64,000 nt of DNA, taken from assembly GCA_902591925.1 (NCBI GenBank), contig CACJCN010000003.1:62001-126000 (forward strand). Reading direction: 5' to 3'. Below are positions 37,491 through 45,320 of the stretch, one piece after another. This DNA is from an uncultured SAR86 cluster bacterium (GTDB lineage: Bacteria; Pseudomonadota; Gammaproteobacteria; Magnimaribacterales; D2472). The position numbers and the translations under genes are program-made. Each line of letters opens with the position of its first letter. The first letter of the stretch is position 1. The notes beneath the pieces are model-generated. The model did not search any database. It was given only the letters and a program-made list of their open reading frames with translations, and was not told the origin of the DNA.

Positions 37491-37916
37491 TTGTCAATTA
37501 ATTCACGAAATAAGGGAGCTGCATTTGAGAGACAAATTGCAAATGCGCTTATAAATGATCTTAAACTTAAGAATCCAGTAAAAAGAATTTTAGAACAAAC
37601 TAGAACAAAAGAGCTACCTGATCTCATGTTAGGTAGATGGTGCATAGAATGCAAAGCCTATGGCACTGGTGCAGAACCTAGACCGGATTGGTGGGAGCAA
37701 GTACTAGTATCATCTAATCAGGAAGGTATGAGGCCAGCACTTGTTTATAAATTTAATAATAGACCCATAAAAGTTCGTATACTAGCAAACTCAATAAATA
37801 ATAATATTCAGAATAATCTAGTAACTGTTGATCTTTTATGGCCAGATTTTATTCAAATATTGCTTGAATTGTTTCAAGAAGATATAGAGCTGCATGAAAA
37901 AAATTATCAAGTGTAA
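37491..37916 (+). CDS. PDDEXK-type nuclease, possible Holliday-junction resolvase
   Basis: 141 residues. The layout fits a PD-(D/E)xK nuclease related to archaeal Hjc and phage resolvases: a Lys/Glu helix NKGAAFERQIANAL (E13-14 region), then LPDLMLGRWCIECKAYG giving the Asp and the E-x-K catalytic set (about residues 44-56), then WWEQVL helix and a basic strand. Start is TTG at 37491 with AGGGA at 37480-37484. It occupies the place of ruvC(AB) between yebC and ybgC, and shows no RuvC motifs. Nuclease activity is inferred. Confidence 0.7.
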   Translation: MSINSRNKGAAFERQIANALINDLKLKNPVKRILEQTRTKELPDLMLGRWCIECKAYGTGAEPRPDWWEQVLVSSNQEGMRPALVYKFNNRPIKVRILANSINNNIQNNLVTVDLLWPDFIQILLELFQEDIELHEKNYQV

Positions 37917-38301
37917 AGATACAGAATTTACAATATATGTTGAGGATACTGATTTTCAAGGTGTTGTTTATCATGCAAATTACTTGAAATATTTTGAAAG
38001 ATCAAGATCTGAATTTTTATTTGATTCAGGTATTTCCCAAAGAGACCTAAGAGATAAAAACTCAGCATTTGTAATTAAAAGTATCAAAATTAACTTTATT
38101 TCAGCTGCTCAACTTGGAGATCAGATTACTGTTCAATCAAATGTTGAAAAAAAATCAAATGCAAGGATGATTTTTTACCAAAAAATTGTAGATAAAATTT
38201 CAGGAAATGAGTTTGTTAATGGTCAAGTAGAGGTTTGTTATATAAATCTTTTAACAAAAAAACCAAAAAAGTTCCCTGATGATTTATTATTAATTTTTTA
38301 A
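37894..38301 (+). CDS. ybgC: Acyl-CoA thioesterase YbgC
   Basis: Hot-dog fold thioesterase of 135 residues. VEDTDFQGVVYHANYLKYFERSR holds the catalytic Asp/His-Tyr block; the remainder (INFISAAQLGDQITV) is standard. It starts 23 bases inside the upstream nuclease gene and is 12 bases before tolQ. YbgC is the usual first gene of the tol-pal operon and may act on phospholipid-linked acyl chains. Confidence 0.93.
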   Translation: MKKIIKCKDTEFTIYVEDTDFQGVVYHANYLKYFERSRSEFLFDSGISQRDLRDKNSAFVIKSIKINFISAAQLGDQITVQSNVEKKSNARMIFYQKIVDKISGNEFVNGQVEVCYINLLTKKPKKFPDDLLLIF

Positions 38302-38313
38302 GAGAGTTATGTT

Positions 38314-38994
38314 ATGAATGAGATTTCGGTTTTAAATCTAATATTAGAAGCTGGTATTGTTGTAAAAATAGTAATGCTAATTTTGTTTATAGCGTCAATA
38401 CTTTCATGGATTGTTATTGTCGAGAGATCTAATTTTTTTAGAAAAGTAAAAAGTGCTAATGATAACTTTCTCAGGAAATTTTGGAGTGGTAAAGATCTAG
38501 ACATGTTATACAAGGAGGTTTTAAAAGATGAATCTTTGTATGGAGCAAGAAACTTATTTAAAAACTCCTTTGAGGAATTCAACTCATTTAAAGATGTTAA
38601 TAACATATCTGATTTAGATTTAGAGACCATTAATCGCTCTATGAGAGTTTCAATTGCATCCGATGAAGAAGAAATGAATAAATATATGTCTTTTCTAGCT
38701 AATGTTGGTTCTGTAAGTCCATACATTGGTTTATTAGGAACCGTATGGGGGATAATGACGTCATTTATGGGTCTTTCGGATGCCACTCAAGCAACAATAA
38801 ATGCAGTTGCTCCAGGAATATCCGAAGCATTAATTGCAACAGGAATGGGATTATTTGCTGCAATTCCAGCTGTTATTGCTTTCAATAAATTTACATCCGA
38901 GTCAGAAACTATAAGTCAAGGAACATTAATTTTTGCAGAAGAATTAGCAAGTATTTTTTATAAACAATCAGTTAACAAAAGTAATGATATATAG
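38314..38994 (+). CDS. tolQ: Tol-Pal system protein TolQ
   Basis: Inner-membrane proton-channel subunit of 226 residues with three hydrophobic segments (about residues 17-37, 133-155 and 168-190). The conserved VGSVSPYIGLLGTVWGIMTSF and ATGMGLFAAIPAVIAFN blocks identify the ExbB/TolQ family; tol context decides for TolQ. It works with TolR to energise TolA during constriction. Overlaps tolR by 11 bases. Confidence 0.96.
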   Translation: MNEISVLNLILEAGIVVKIVMLILFIASILSWIVIVERSNFFRKVKSANDNFLRKFWSGKDLDMLYKEVLKDESLYGARNLFKNSFEEFNSFKDVNNISDLDLETINRSMRVSIASDEEEMNKYMSFLANVGSVSPYIGLLGTVWGIMTSFMGLSDATQATINAVAPGISEALIATGMGLFAAIPAVIAFNKFTSESETISQGTLIFAEELASIFYKQSVNKSNDI

Positions 38995-39406
38995 ATTAGC
39001 TAGAAAGAAAAATCTCAAAGCTGAAATAAATGTAGTTCCTTATATTGATGTAATGTTAGTGTTGTTGATCATATTTATGGTCTTGTCACCTTTATTAATC
39101 CAAGGTGTAGAAGTTAACTTGCCTCAGACAGATACTACAAAAATGAGCATCCAAAATGAACCTCTGGTAATTTCAATTGATAAAAATGGCAACTATTTTA
39201 TAAATGTTGGTGAAGAATCTTTAATAATAGATTTGGATGAACTAAAAAGAAAATCACAAATCATTTTTGAGGCAAATCCTGAAATTGAGGTTGTTTTTCA
39301 AAGTGATAGAGAAGTGGCATTTGATTTTGTTGCAAAAGCAATGGCATCTGTTCAGAGTGTTGGAATTACAAAAGTGGGAATTGTAACTAGCGGCTATGAG
39401 AATTAA
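38984..39406 (+). CDS. tolR: Tol-Pal system protein TolR
   Basis: 140 residues: one membrane segment (about 15-37) with the functional Asp in NVVPYIDVMLVLLIIFMV, then a periplasmic domain ending VQSVGITKVGIVTSG. The family is ExbD/TolR. Overlaps tolQ and tolA by 11 bases each, consistent with coupled translation. Confidence 0.95.
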   Translation: MIYRLARKKNLKAEINVVPYIDVMLVLLIIFMVLSPLLIQGVEVNLPQTDTTKMSIQNEPLVISIDKNGNYFINVGEESLIIDLDELKRKSQIIFEANPEIEVVFQSDREVAFDFVAKAMASVQSVGITKVGIVTSGYEN

Positions 39407-40016
39407 TAAAGCATTTTTGGAAGCTTCATTTATTTCTTTTTTAATTCACGCTTCAATTATCTTATACTTATTAGGATTTTTTTACTTTGAATCTCCTAAA
39501 AAAGCTTTTTTAAGTAAGCCTATAGAAGTAAATCTATTGTTTGAAGATACCTCAAACAAAAAGCAAGAAGTTATTAAAGAAATTTCTAAATCAAATGATT
39601 TCAAAGAAGATATAAGTTATAACGAAGCTATTCCTGAAAAATCAATATCCTTCGATTCGTTAATTAAAAATATTAAAATTGATGAATTGCTTGTTGAGGA
39701 AGAACTCATTTCAAATAGTTCTCAAGACAATCAGATAGAGTTATACAGCTCATTAATTATTCAAACCATACAATCTGCATGGAGAAAGCCTATAAATTTA
39801 CCAAATGATCTCGTATGTGATTTAAGACTATCAATAAATAAAAATGGGAGAATCATAAATGTTAATCTCATAAAAAGTAGTGGTAATTTAAGGTTTGATA
39901 ATTCAGCAATCAAAGCAGTTCAAAGGGTCGAAACTTTTAGTTTTCTTAAAAATATCTCCTTCAGTCTTTATAACAATAACTTTAGAAATATAGTTATCAC
40001 ATTTAATCCGTCATGA
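39396..40016 (+). CDS. tolA: TolA with very short linker
   Basis: 206 residues against 421 in E. coli. An N-terminal membrane helix (about residues 10-30) and a C-terminal TonB/TolA-like domain (about 118-206: YSSLIIQTIQSAWRKP, CDLRLSINKNGRIINVNLIKSSGNLRFDNSAIKAV) are present, but the long Ala/Lys/Glu-rich helical domain that spans the periplasm is replaced by about 85 acidic, low-complexity residues. The frame is intact and overlaps both neighbours, so this is not a frameshift. Identity rests on position and the C-terminal domain. Confidence 0.88.
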   Translation: MRINKAFLEASFISFLIHASIILYLLGFFYFESPKKAFLSKPIEVNLLFEDTSNKKQEVIKEISKSNDFKEDISYNEAIPEKSISFDSLIKNIKIDELLVEEELISNSSQDNQIELYSSLIIQTIQSAWRKPINLPNDLVCDLRLSINKNGRIINVNLIKSSGNLRFDNSAIKAVQRVETFSFLKNISFSLYNNNFRNIVITFNPS

Positions 40017-41269
40017 AAAAGATTTATCTTACATTGTTTTTTACTATTACATTATCGTCTGAGTTAATTCTTGAAATAACACAAGGTACAGAAAATCCTT
40101 TTAGAGTCGCTTTATTAGAATTTGATGGAGATAAAAATATTTCCAATCAAATTGATAACATTATTAAAAATAACTTAAAAAGATCAGGAGAATTTCAGAT
40201 ATTTGAGGGTTCTGATTTACTCTCAATCCCATCCAATGAAAGTGAAGTTATTTTTAATGATTTTAAAATTTTAAACATTGATTATTTGGTCATGGGTAAA
40301 ATAAAAAAAGATGGATCGAGTCTATCTGTAATTTATGAAGTTTATGAAATCAAAAGAGGAAAAAAAATTAGGACGTCTACTGTATTTGGGATTCCAAACA
40401 AAAATAGACAACTTGGCCATTATATAAGTGACGGAATCTACGAAGAGATTACTGGTATTAAAGGCATAGCTTCCACAAAAATTCTTTACATAACTGAAAA
40501 TGAAAGTTTCAATTTAGTTATTGCAGACGCAGATGGAAGTAATGAACAAATTCTTTTAAAAAGCAATGAGCCTATAATTTCACCTTCATGGTCTCCAGAT
40601 TCAAAAAAAGTTGCATACGTTTCTTTTGAGTCTGGTATGGCAAAAGTTTATATTCAGGATATAGCATCTGGTGAAAGAGAACTAGCAATTAAAAATCCAT
40701 ATCAGATTAGCTCACCATCTTGGTCTCCAGATGGAAAATTCTTATCACTTACTATGTATCAAGATGGAAATGCCGAAATTTATATTCTTAATTTAAAGAA
40801 TAAAAATCTAACAAGGCTAACCAAACACTATTCGATTGATACAGAGTCATCATGGTCTCCAAAAGGATCTAAAATAATTTTTACATCCGGAAGATCAGGA
40901 TCGCCACAGTTATACGAGTTAGACTTAAGGCGATCTAACGCAAAACCTAAGAGACTTACGTTTGATGGAAACTATAATGCTAAAGGTACATATTTGCCAA
41001 ATAATGAGGGGATTGTATTTGTGCATAGAGAGAACAAAAATTTTCAGATAGCAATTAAATATTTTAGTGAAAATTTTATAAGACCACTAACTAACGCACA
41101 ATTAGACGAATCGCCTAGCATTTCACCTAATGGAAATGTTATAGTTTACGCTATAAAAGATAAGGGTATGGGATTGTTAGCTGGGGTAACTTTAAGTGGC
41201 GCAAAGTTTAGATTGCCTGCTAGAAAAGGTTCAGTTAGAGAGCCATCATGGTCAGGATTTTTAAGATAA
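40013..41269 (+). CDS. tolB: Tol-Pal system protein TolB
   Basis: Periplasmic protein of 418 residues: a signal-peptide-like start (MKKIYLTLFFTITLSS), the N-terminal domain with RVALLEFDG and IDYLVMGKIKKDG, and a six-bladed WD40-like propeller with repeated SPSWSPDGKF/SSWSPKGSK units. TolB links Pal to TolA and outer-membrane proteins. Overlaps tolA by 4 bases; pal follows after 16. Confidence 0.96.
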   Translation: MKKIYLTLFFTITLSSELILEITQGTENPFRVALLEFDGDKNISNQIDNIIKNNLKRSGEFQIFEGSDLLSIPSNESEVIFNDFKILNIDYLVMGKIKKDGSSLSVIYEVYEIKRGKKIRTSTVFGIPNKNRQLGHYISDGIYEEITGIKGIASTKILYITENESFNLVIADADGSNEQILLKSNEPIISPSWSPDSKKVAYVSFESGMAKVYIQDIASGERELAIKNPYQISSPSWSPDGKFLSLTMYQDGNAEIYILNLKNKNLTRLTKHYSIDTESSWSPKGSKIIFTSGRSGSPQLYELDLRRSNAKPKRLTFDGNYNAKGTYLPNNEGIVFVHRENKNFQIAIKYFSENFIRPLTNAQLDESPSISPNGNVIVYAIKDKGMGLLAGVTLSGAKFRLPARKGSVREPSWSGFLR

Positions 41270-41285
41270 TTTATTAGGAGAAGAT

Positions 41286-41774
41286 ATGTATTTATTTAAA
41301 AATATTTTTAATTTTTTTATTGGTTTATTATTTTTAGCTTCATGTTCAAGCATGAATGTTACTGAGGAGAAAGTTTACTCCAGTGATGTAAAAACTATAG
41401 AAGCATCATCTTTTAATAACGAAAATATCACTTACGATAGCAAAGCAGTTTTTGCAAGTGCAACAGTATATTTTGAATTTGATAAATCAAACTTGACAAG
41501 TAAATCTATACAAACACTTAAAGGTGCTGTGAGTGCATTAAATGAAAATGAATCAATTAAAATCTCTCTTGCAGGCCATGCTGATGAGAGAGGAACAAGA
41601 GAATATAACTTGGCTCTTGGACAAAGAAGAGCTGAAACTGTAAGTAGTTATTTGATTTTAAATGGTATTGAAAAAAATAGAATTACAGTAAAGAGCTTTG
41701 GTGAAGAAAGGCCTGCAGTTTTTGGAAATGACGAATCGAGTTATGCTAAGAATAGGAGAGTTGAAATAAATTAA
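41286..41774 (+). CDS. pal: Peptidoglycan-associated lipoprotein Pal
   Basis: 162 residues with a lipoprotein signal: hydrophobic stretch then lipobox LASC (Cys about residue 20), followed by Ser-Ser. The C-terminal OmpA-like domain has VYFEFDKSNLT, AGHADERGTREYNLALGQRRAE and RITVKSFGEERP with the DAP-binding Asp/Arg. Anchors the outer membrane to the wall. AGGAG at 41276-41280 region precedes the ATG. The stop shares one base with the cpoB start. Confidence 0.97.
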   Translation: MYLFKNIFNFFIGLLFLASCSSMNVTEEKVYSSDVKTIEASSFNNENITYDSKAVFASATVYFEFDKSNLTSKSIQTLKGAVSALNENESIKISLAGHADERGTREYNLALGQRRAETVSSYLILNGIEKNRITVKSFGEERPAVFGNDESSYAKNRRVEIN

Positions 41775-42433
41775 TGTATTTAAAATCAAATTTAATTTAC
41801 TACTTTTTTATTATTTTATCCTTGCCTTTCTTAGTTCATAGTAACGAAAATGAGGATATTAAATCTGATATTTTATTCTTAAAAATTCAAGAGCTCGAAT
41901 CAGAGATTGCGGAATTAAGAAATAAAATGGAGACTCAAAATTTTCTTATTGAAAAGCTGTTAAGAGAATCCTTGGCCGAAAGTAATGATTATGATTCAGA
42001 TAATCTAGAGACTTTAACATCAAATGCAGATATAAGATTTGAAGGAATTGATGATCCCAAAAGCAAAGATCAAATATATTCTGCTGCAATACTAGCTCTA
42101 GAGGAACAAAATTTTGATAAAGCATTTAATTTGTTCACTTACTTTGTAGAGAGCTTTGTTGATGATGAAAAAATACCACTTTCATATTTTTGGCTCGGAG
42201 AAATAAGTTTCATTAAAAATGATCTTGAAAATTCTAAAATTTTTTTTCTTGAGTTAATTAGTTTAAATCCAAGTCACTACAGAGTACCTCTAGCACATAA
42301 AAAACTTGGAGACATTTATCTTAAAACTAATGATGTTGAAAGTGCAAAAGAAAAATATAATTATGTTGTTAGAGAATATCCAAATAATACAGCATCATCC
42401 TTAGCCTTGCAGATATTGAAAAATATGGAATAA
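41774..42433 (+). CDS. cpoB: Cell division coordinator CpoB (YbgF)
   Basis: 219 residues: signal peptide-like start (ILSLPFLVHSNE), an N-terminal coiled coil of about 35 residues (LKIQELESEIAELRNKMETQNFLIEKLL) that trimerises in homologues, and a C-terminal TPR domain (YSAAILALEEQNFDKAFNLF, PLAHKKLGDIYLKTNDVESAKEKYNYVVREYP). CpoB couples Tol-Pal constriction to peptidoglycan synthesis. Final gene of the tol-pal operon, one base overlap with pal. Confidence 0.93.
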   Translation: MYLKSNLIYYFFIILSLPFLVHSNENEDIKSDILFLKIQELESEIAELRNKMETQNFLIEKLLRESLAESNDYDSDNLETLTSNADIRFEGIDDPKSKDQIYSAAILALEEQNFDKAFNLFTYFVESFVDDEKIPLSYFWLGEISFIKNDLENSKIFFLELISLNPSHYRVPLAHKKLGDIYLKTNDVESAKEKYNYVVREYPNNTASSLALQILKNME

Positions 42434-42466
42434 TCACCATCTTCTAGTATGTATTACTATCAAAGT

Positions 42467-42542
42467 GGGTCGCTAGCTCAGCTGGTAGAGCAGTTGGCTT
42501 TTAACCAATTGGTCACAGGTTCGAATCCTGTGCGACCCACCA
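42467..42542 (+). tRNA. tRNA-Lys (UUU)
   Basis: 76-base cloverleaf: acceptor stem GGGTCGC pairs with GCGACCC (42532-42538 region), D arm GCTC-AGCTGGTA-GAGC, anticodon loop CTTTTAA with anticodon TTT, T arm ACAGG-TTCGAATC-CCTGT and an encoded CCA end. Closely resembles the E. coli tRNA-Lys. In Pseudomonas a tRNA-Lys also follows the tol-pal cluster. No terminator follows: a Shine-Dalgarno and start codon begin within 20 bases. Confidence 0.97.
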
Positions 42543-42558
42543 TTCTTAGGAGTATTCT

Positions 42559-43797
42559 TTGGTAACTTTTTTGAAGAATCAAATTTCAAAAGATTCTATT
42601 TTAGGCTCCTTTTTATTTTTCTTGGTCCTCTCATCTTGGTACATTCTCAGACCAGTTAGAAATGAGATGGCTGTTTCAAACGTAGATGAGTTGCCATATC
42701 TTCTAGCTGCAGGAGCTTTGTTGATGCTGCTAATAAATCCTTTATATTCTTGGATAGCTTCAAGATCGAATTTAATAAAAATTATAACGGTTTGTTATTC
42801 ATTTTTAATATTGAACTTATTGCTTTTTTTGTTTAGCTGGACAGTTTTAGATTTTAGTGATTCTGCTTGGCTTGGAAGAATATTTTATGTTTGGTGCAAC
42901 ATATACTCATTCTTTATAGTTTCATTATTTTGGGTAGTGATAATTAATACATATAGAAATTCAAGAAAAAGATCATTTTATGGAGTGATTATGGCAGGAG
43001 GTTCTCTTGGGGCAGTTTTTGGCTCAGAGATCTCTAAAAGATTTTCAAGTTCTTTTGATGAACTTGGTATAGGGTTATTTAGTTTATCTGCAGCTCTTTT
43101 TCTTTTTTTTGCAATGTTATTGGCGATATATATATTGTCAATTTCAAAAAGTGATAAAACTTCAGATATTAATAACGCTGGTGGTGGAAGTCTTGATGCA
43201 ATTGGCAACTCTTTAAAGACCAAAGAGATTAGAAATATTGCTGGATACGTATGGATTTGGACAGCATTAATGACTATACAGTGGATAACAGCAATCAATA
43301 TAGTTGAGAATTGGTCTCAAGACTCTGAGCAAAGATTAAGATTTTTCGCAACAATTGAGCAGGTAGTATCACCATTAACATTGATAGTCCAATTATTCCT
43401 AACAAATTTAATTATCAAAAAAGTTGGAATAAAGAAAATTTTAATAATTTATGGCTTTTTATTTTGCATCGCATTTTTGATATATGGACTTATGCCATCA
43501 ATAATTGCTGTTGCATTTGTAACAATCTTTTTGAGAATTTTTGAGTATGGAATTAATAAACCAACAAGAGAAATTATTTTTAGTACTTTTGAAAAGAATG
43601 ATAGGTATAAGTCGACTGTATTTATTGATACCTTTATTTCAAGATTTGGAGATTTATCAGGAAGCGCATTTATTACATTAGGAAAATTTACAAATATTGC
43701 GGCAAATAGTTTCCCACTGATAGCAATACCCATTGCTGGTCTTCTTTCAATTCTGGGGATTCAGATATCAAAAAAAATAAAATTTAAAGACCTCTAG
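42559..43797 (+). CDS. Twelve-helix carrier, MFS / nucleotide-transporter-like
   Basis: 412 residues with about ten to twelve hydrophobic segments. The first helix ends SSWYILRPVRNEMAVS, the hallmark of a family annotated as MFS or as Npt/TLC-type nucleotide carriers; MAGGSLGAVFGSEIS and RIFEYGINKPTREIIFSTFEKNDRYKS are other conserved blocks. Substrate cannot be told from sequence. The start is TTG at 42559, supported by TAGGAG at 42547-42552. It lies 16 bases after tRNA-Lys and overlaps the convergent bepA by 14 bases. Confidence 0.7.
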   Translation: MVTFLKNQISKDSILGSFLFFLVLSSWYILRPVRNEMAVSNVDELPYLLAAGALLMLLINPLYSWIASRSNLIKIITVCYSFLILNLLLFLFSWTVLDFSDSAWLGRIFYVWCNIYSFFIVSLFWVVIINTYRNSRKRSFYGVIMAGGSLGAVFGSEISKRFSSSFDELGIGLFSLSAALFLFFAMLLAIYILSISKSDKTSDINNAGGGSLDAIGNSLKTKEIRNIAGYVWIWTALMTIQWITAINIVENWSQDSEQRLRFFATIEQVVSPLTLIVQLFLTNLIIKKVGIKKILIIYGFLFCIAFLIYGLMPSIIAVAFVTIFLRIFEYGINKPTREIIFSTFEKNDRYKSTVFIDTFISRFGDLSGSAFITLGKFTNIAANSFPLIAIPIAGLLSILGIQISKKIKFKDL

Positions 43798-45220
43798 ATT
43801 CATTAATCTTATCTTTAATATCAATTATTTTAGTCATTATCCTGTCTGCAACCTGAAAGTTATTTTGAACGAGTTTTAAAGCAAATTCTAACTGATTCAC
43901 AGCTCTTTCATTTTGTCCTAAAAGTAAAAAATATTCAGCTCTACTTTGATGATAGCCAATAATATTTTTACTACTTCTCTGAATTTCAGATAAAAGCAAC
44001 CAAAGTTCAGGATTTGAATTTTTTCTAAGTAATTGATCTCTAATAATCTCCTCAGATTCAAAATATTTTTTCATTGCAAGCAAAATTTTTGATTTAGAAA
44101 TCGAAAGGGGATAATTACGTGGAGATATTTCTAAAAACTCATTTGCAAGATTCAATGCATTTTCATATTCTCCGTAATCCAAAAGAATATCAATTTTTGT
44201 ATTATTTAATACAAGGTTTTTAGGATACAAAGAAATTAAATTTTCAATTAAAGCTATGCTCTCTTTATATTGATTATTCTTTTGATAAGCTAGCGCAAGA
44301 CCGTATTTATTTGAATCTGATGGGTTTTCATTAAATCTTTCTTTAAAGTTTCTTAATGAGTTTGAGGGGATGTTTTCATAATATATTTCTAATCTTGCTT
44401 TCATCAATGAAAATTCAAGAGAATCTCTCTTGGTTCCTTCGCTTGATAAGTTTTCTGCTGCATTAAATGCATCACTAATTCTAGAGGATGATAAAGGATG
44501 AGTAAGCAAAAATTCTGGTGGTAAATCACCTGATAACCTTCTGATTTCATTCATGTTTTCAAACATTTCACCCATTGAATCAGGGTGATATCCAGCCTTC
44601 ACAAGATTATCAAATCCAACTCTGTCTGCTTCTCTTTCAAAAAGACGACTATATCGTAAACTTTGGGATTGAAGTATTGCAGGACCAACAGCAATAGCAT
44701 TTGGGTTATTGCTAATCAGTGCTATTGCAATAGACGAGACCATTACCAATGCTGAAGCAAGATTGCTGTCTTGGGACTTGAGAACATTTCTTGCAAAATG
44801 TCTTTGACTAAGATGAGCTAGTTCATGAGCAAGAACAGATGAAAACTGACCTTCATTGTCAGAGTAAAGAAATAGCCCGCCGTTTACTCCAATAATACCT
44901 CCAGGAGCTGCAAATGCGTTCAATGAAGGGTCATCAATGAGCAAAAGTGTGAAAGATCTATCTTTTACCTGACTATACTCAGAGAGTCTGTAAATTAAAT
45001 ATTCTGTGTAATCAAAAATAAGTGGATCAGATATTATAGGAGCTTGAGAATATACTTGTTGTAAAAATCTCTCACCAATCGCTTTTTCTTGTGCTGAAGA
45101 CACAGCTCCTGAAACTCTGTCACCAAGTTCTGGTAGTTTAATTTTATTAATATTTTCATCAAATGATGCCACATTAAATGAAGAGACAAGTAATAAAAAA
45201 TAAAGAAATGTAACTTTCAT
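43784..45220 (-). CDS. bepA: M48 metalloprotease with TPR domain, BepA-like
   Basis: 478 residues. Signal peptide-like start, then an M48 peptidase domain with FAAPGGIIGVNGGLFLYS, the zinc motif HELAHLSQRH (about residue 130) and the third ligand in FEREADRVG; ending with TPR-like helices (about 290-470). BepA degrades or assists stalled outer-membrane proteins such as LptD at the BAM complex. ATG 45220 is preferred to the TTG three bases upstream. In Pseudomonas bepA also lies close to perM, bcp and dapA. Confidence 0.9.
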   Translation of the reverse strand: MKVTFLYFLLLVSSFNVASFDENINKIKLPELGDRVSGAVSSAQEKAIGERFLQQVYSQAPIISDPLIFDYTEYLIYRLSEYSQVKDRSFTLLLIDDPSLNAFAAPGGIIGVNGGLFLYSDNEGQFSSVLAHELAHLSQRHFARNVLKSQDSNLASALVMVSSIAIALISNNPNAIAVGPAILQSQSLRYSRLFEREADRVGFDNLVKAGYHPDSMGEMFENMNEIRRLSGDLPPEFLLTHPLSSSRISDAFNAAENLSSEGTKRDSLEFSLMKARLEIYYENIPSNSLRNFKERFNENPSDSNKYGLALAYQKNNQYKESIALIENLISLYPKNLVLNNTKIDILLDYGEYENALNLANEFLEISPRNYPLSISKSKILLAMKKYFESEEIIRDQLLRKNSNPELWLLLSEIQRSSKNIIGYHQSRAEYFLLLGQNERAVNQLEFALKLVQNNFQVADRIMTKIIDIKDKINESRGL

Positions 45221-45320
45221 CAATAAAATAATATATAAAATTAATTATTAGAACACCTTATCAAAGCAAAAGTTTAATATTTTTTATTTAAATCTTATAT
45301 ATAATGGACTAAATATTATT
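45221..45320. promoter_or_regulatory. Divergent bepA / perM intergenic region
   Basis: A 100-base AT-rich gap. TATAAT at 45300-45305 is a plus-strand -10 for perM, 15 bases before its ATG; no good -35 or Shine-Dalgarno sequence is seen. The minus-strand promoter for bepA cannot be assigned. Nothing else recognisable. Confidence 0.4.

Noticed and set aside
37491-37916. Calling the gene after yebC ruvC from position
   Set aside because: RuvC is about 170 residues with an RNase H-like DDDD active site; this protein has an E...D...ExK pattern instead.
38307-38786. 159-codon open frame on the minus strand opposite tolQ
   Set aside because: Antisense to tolQ, whose conserved motifs are intact; no protein-like features of its own.
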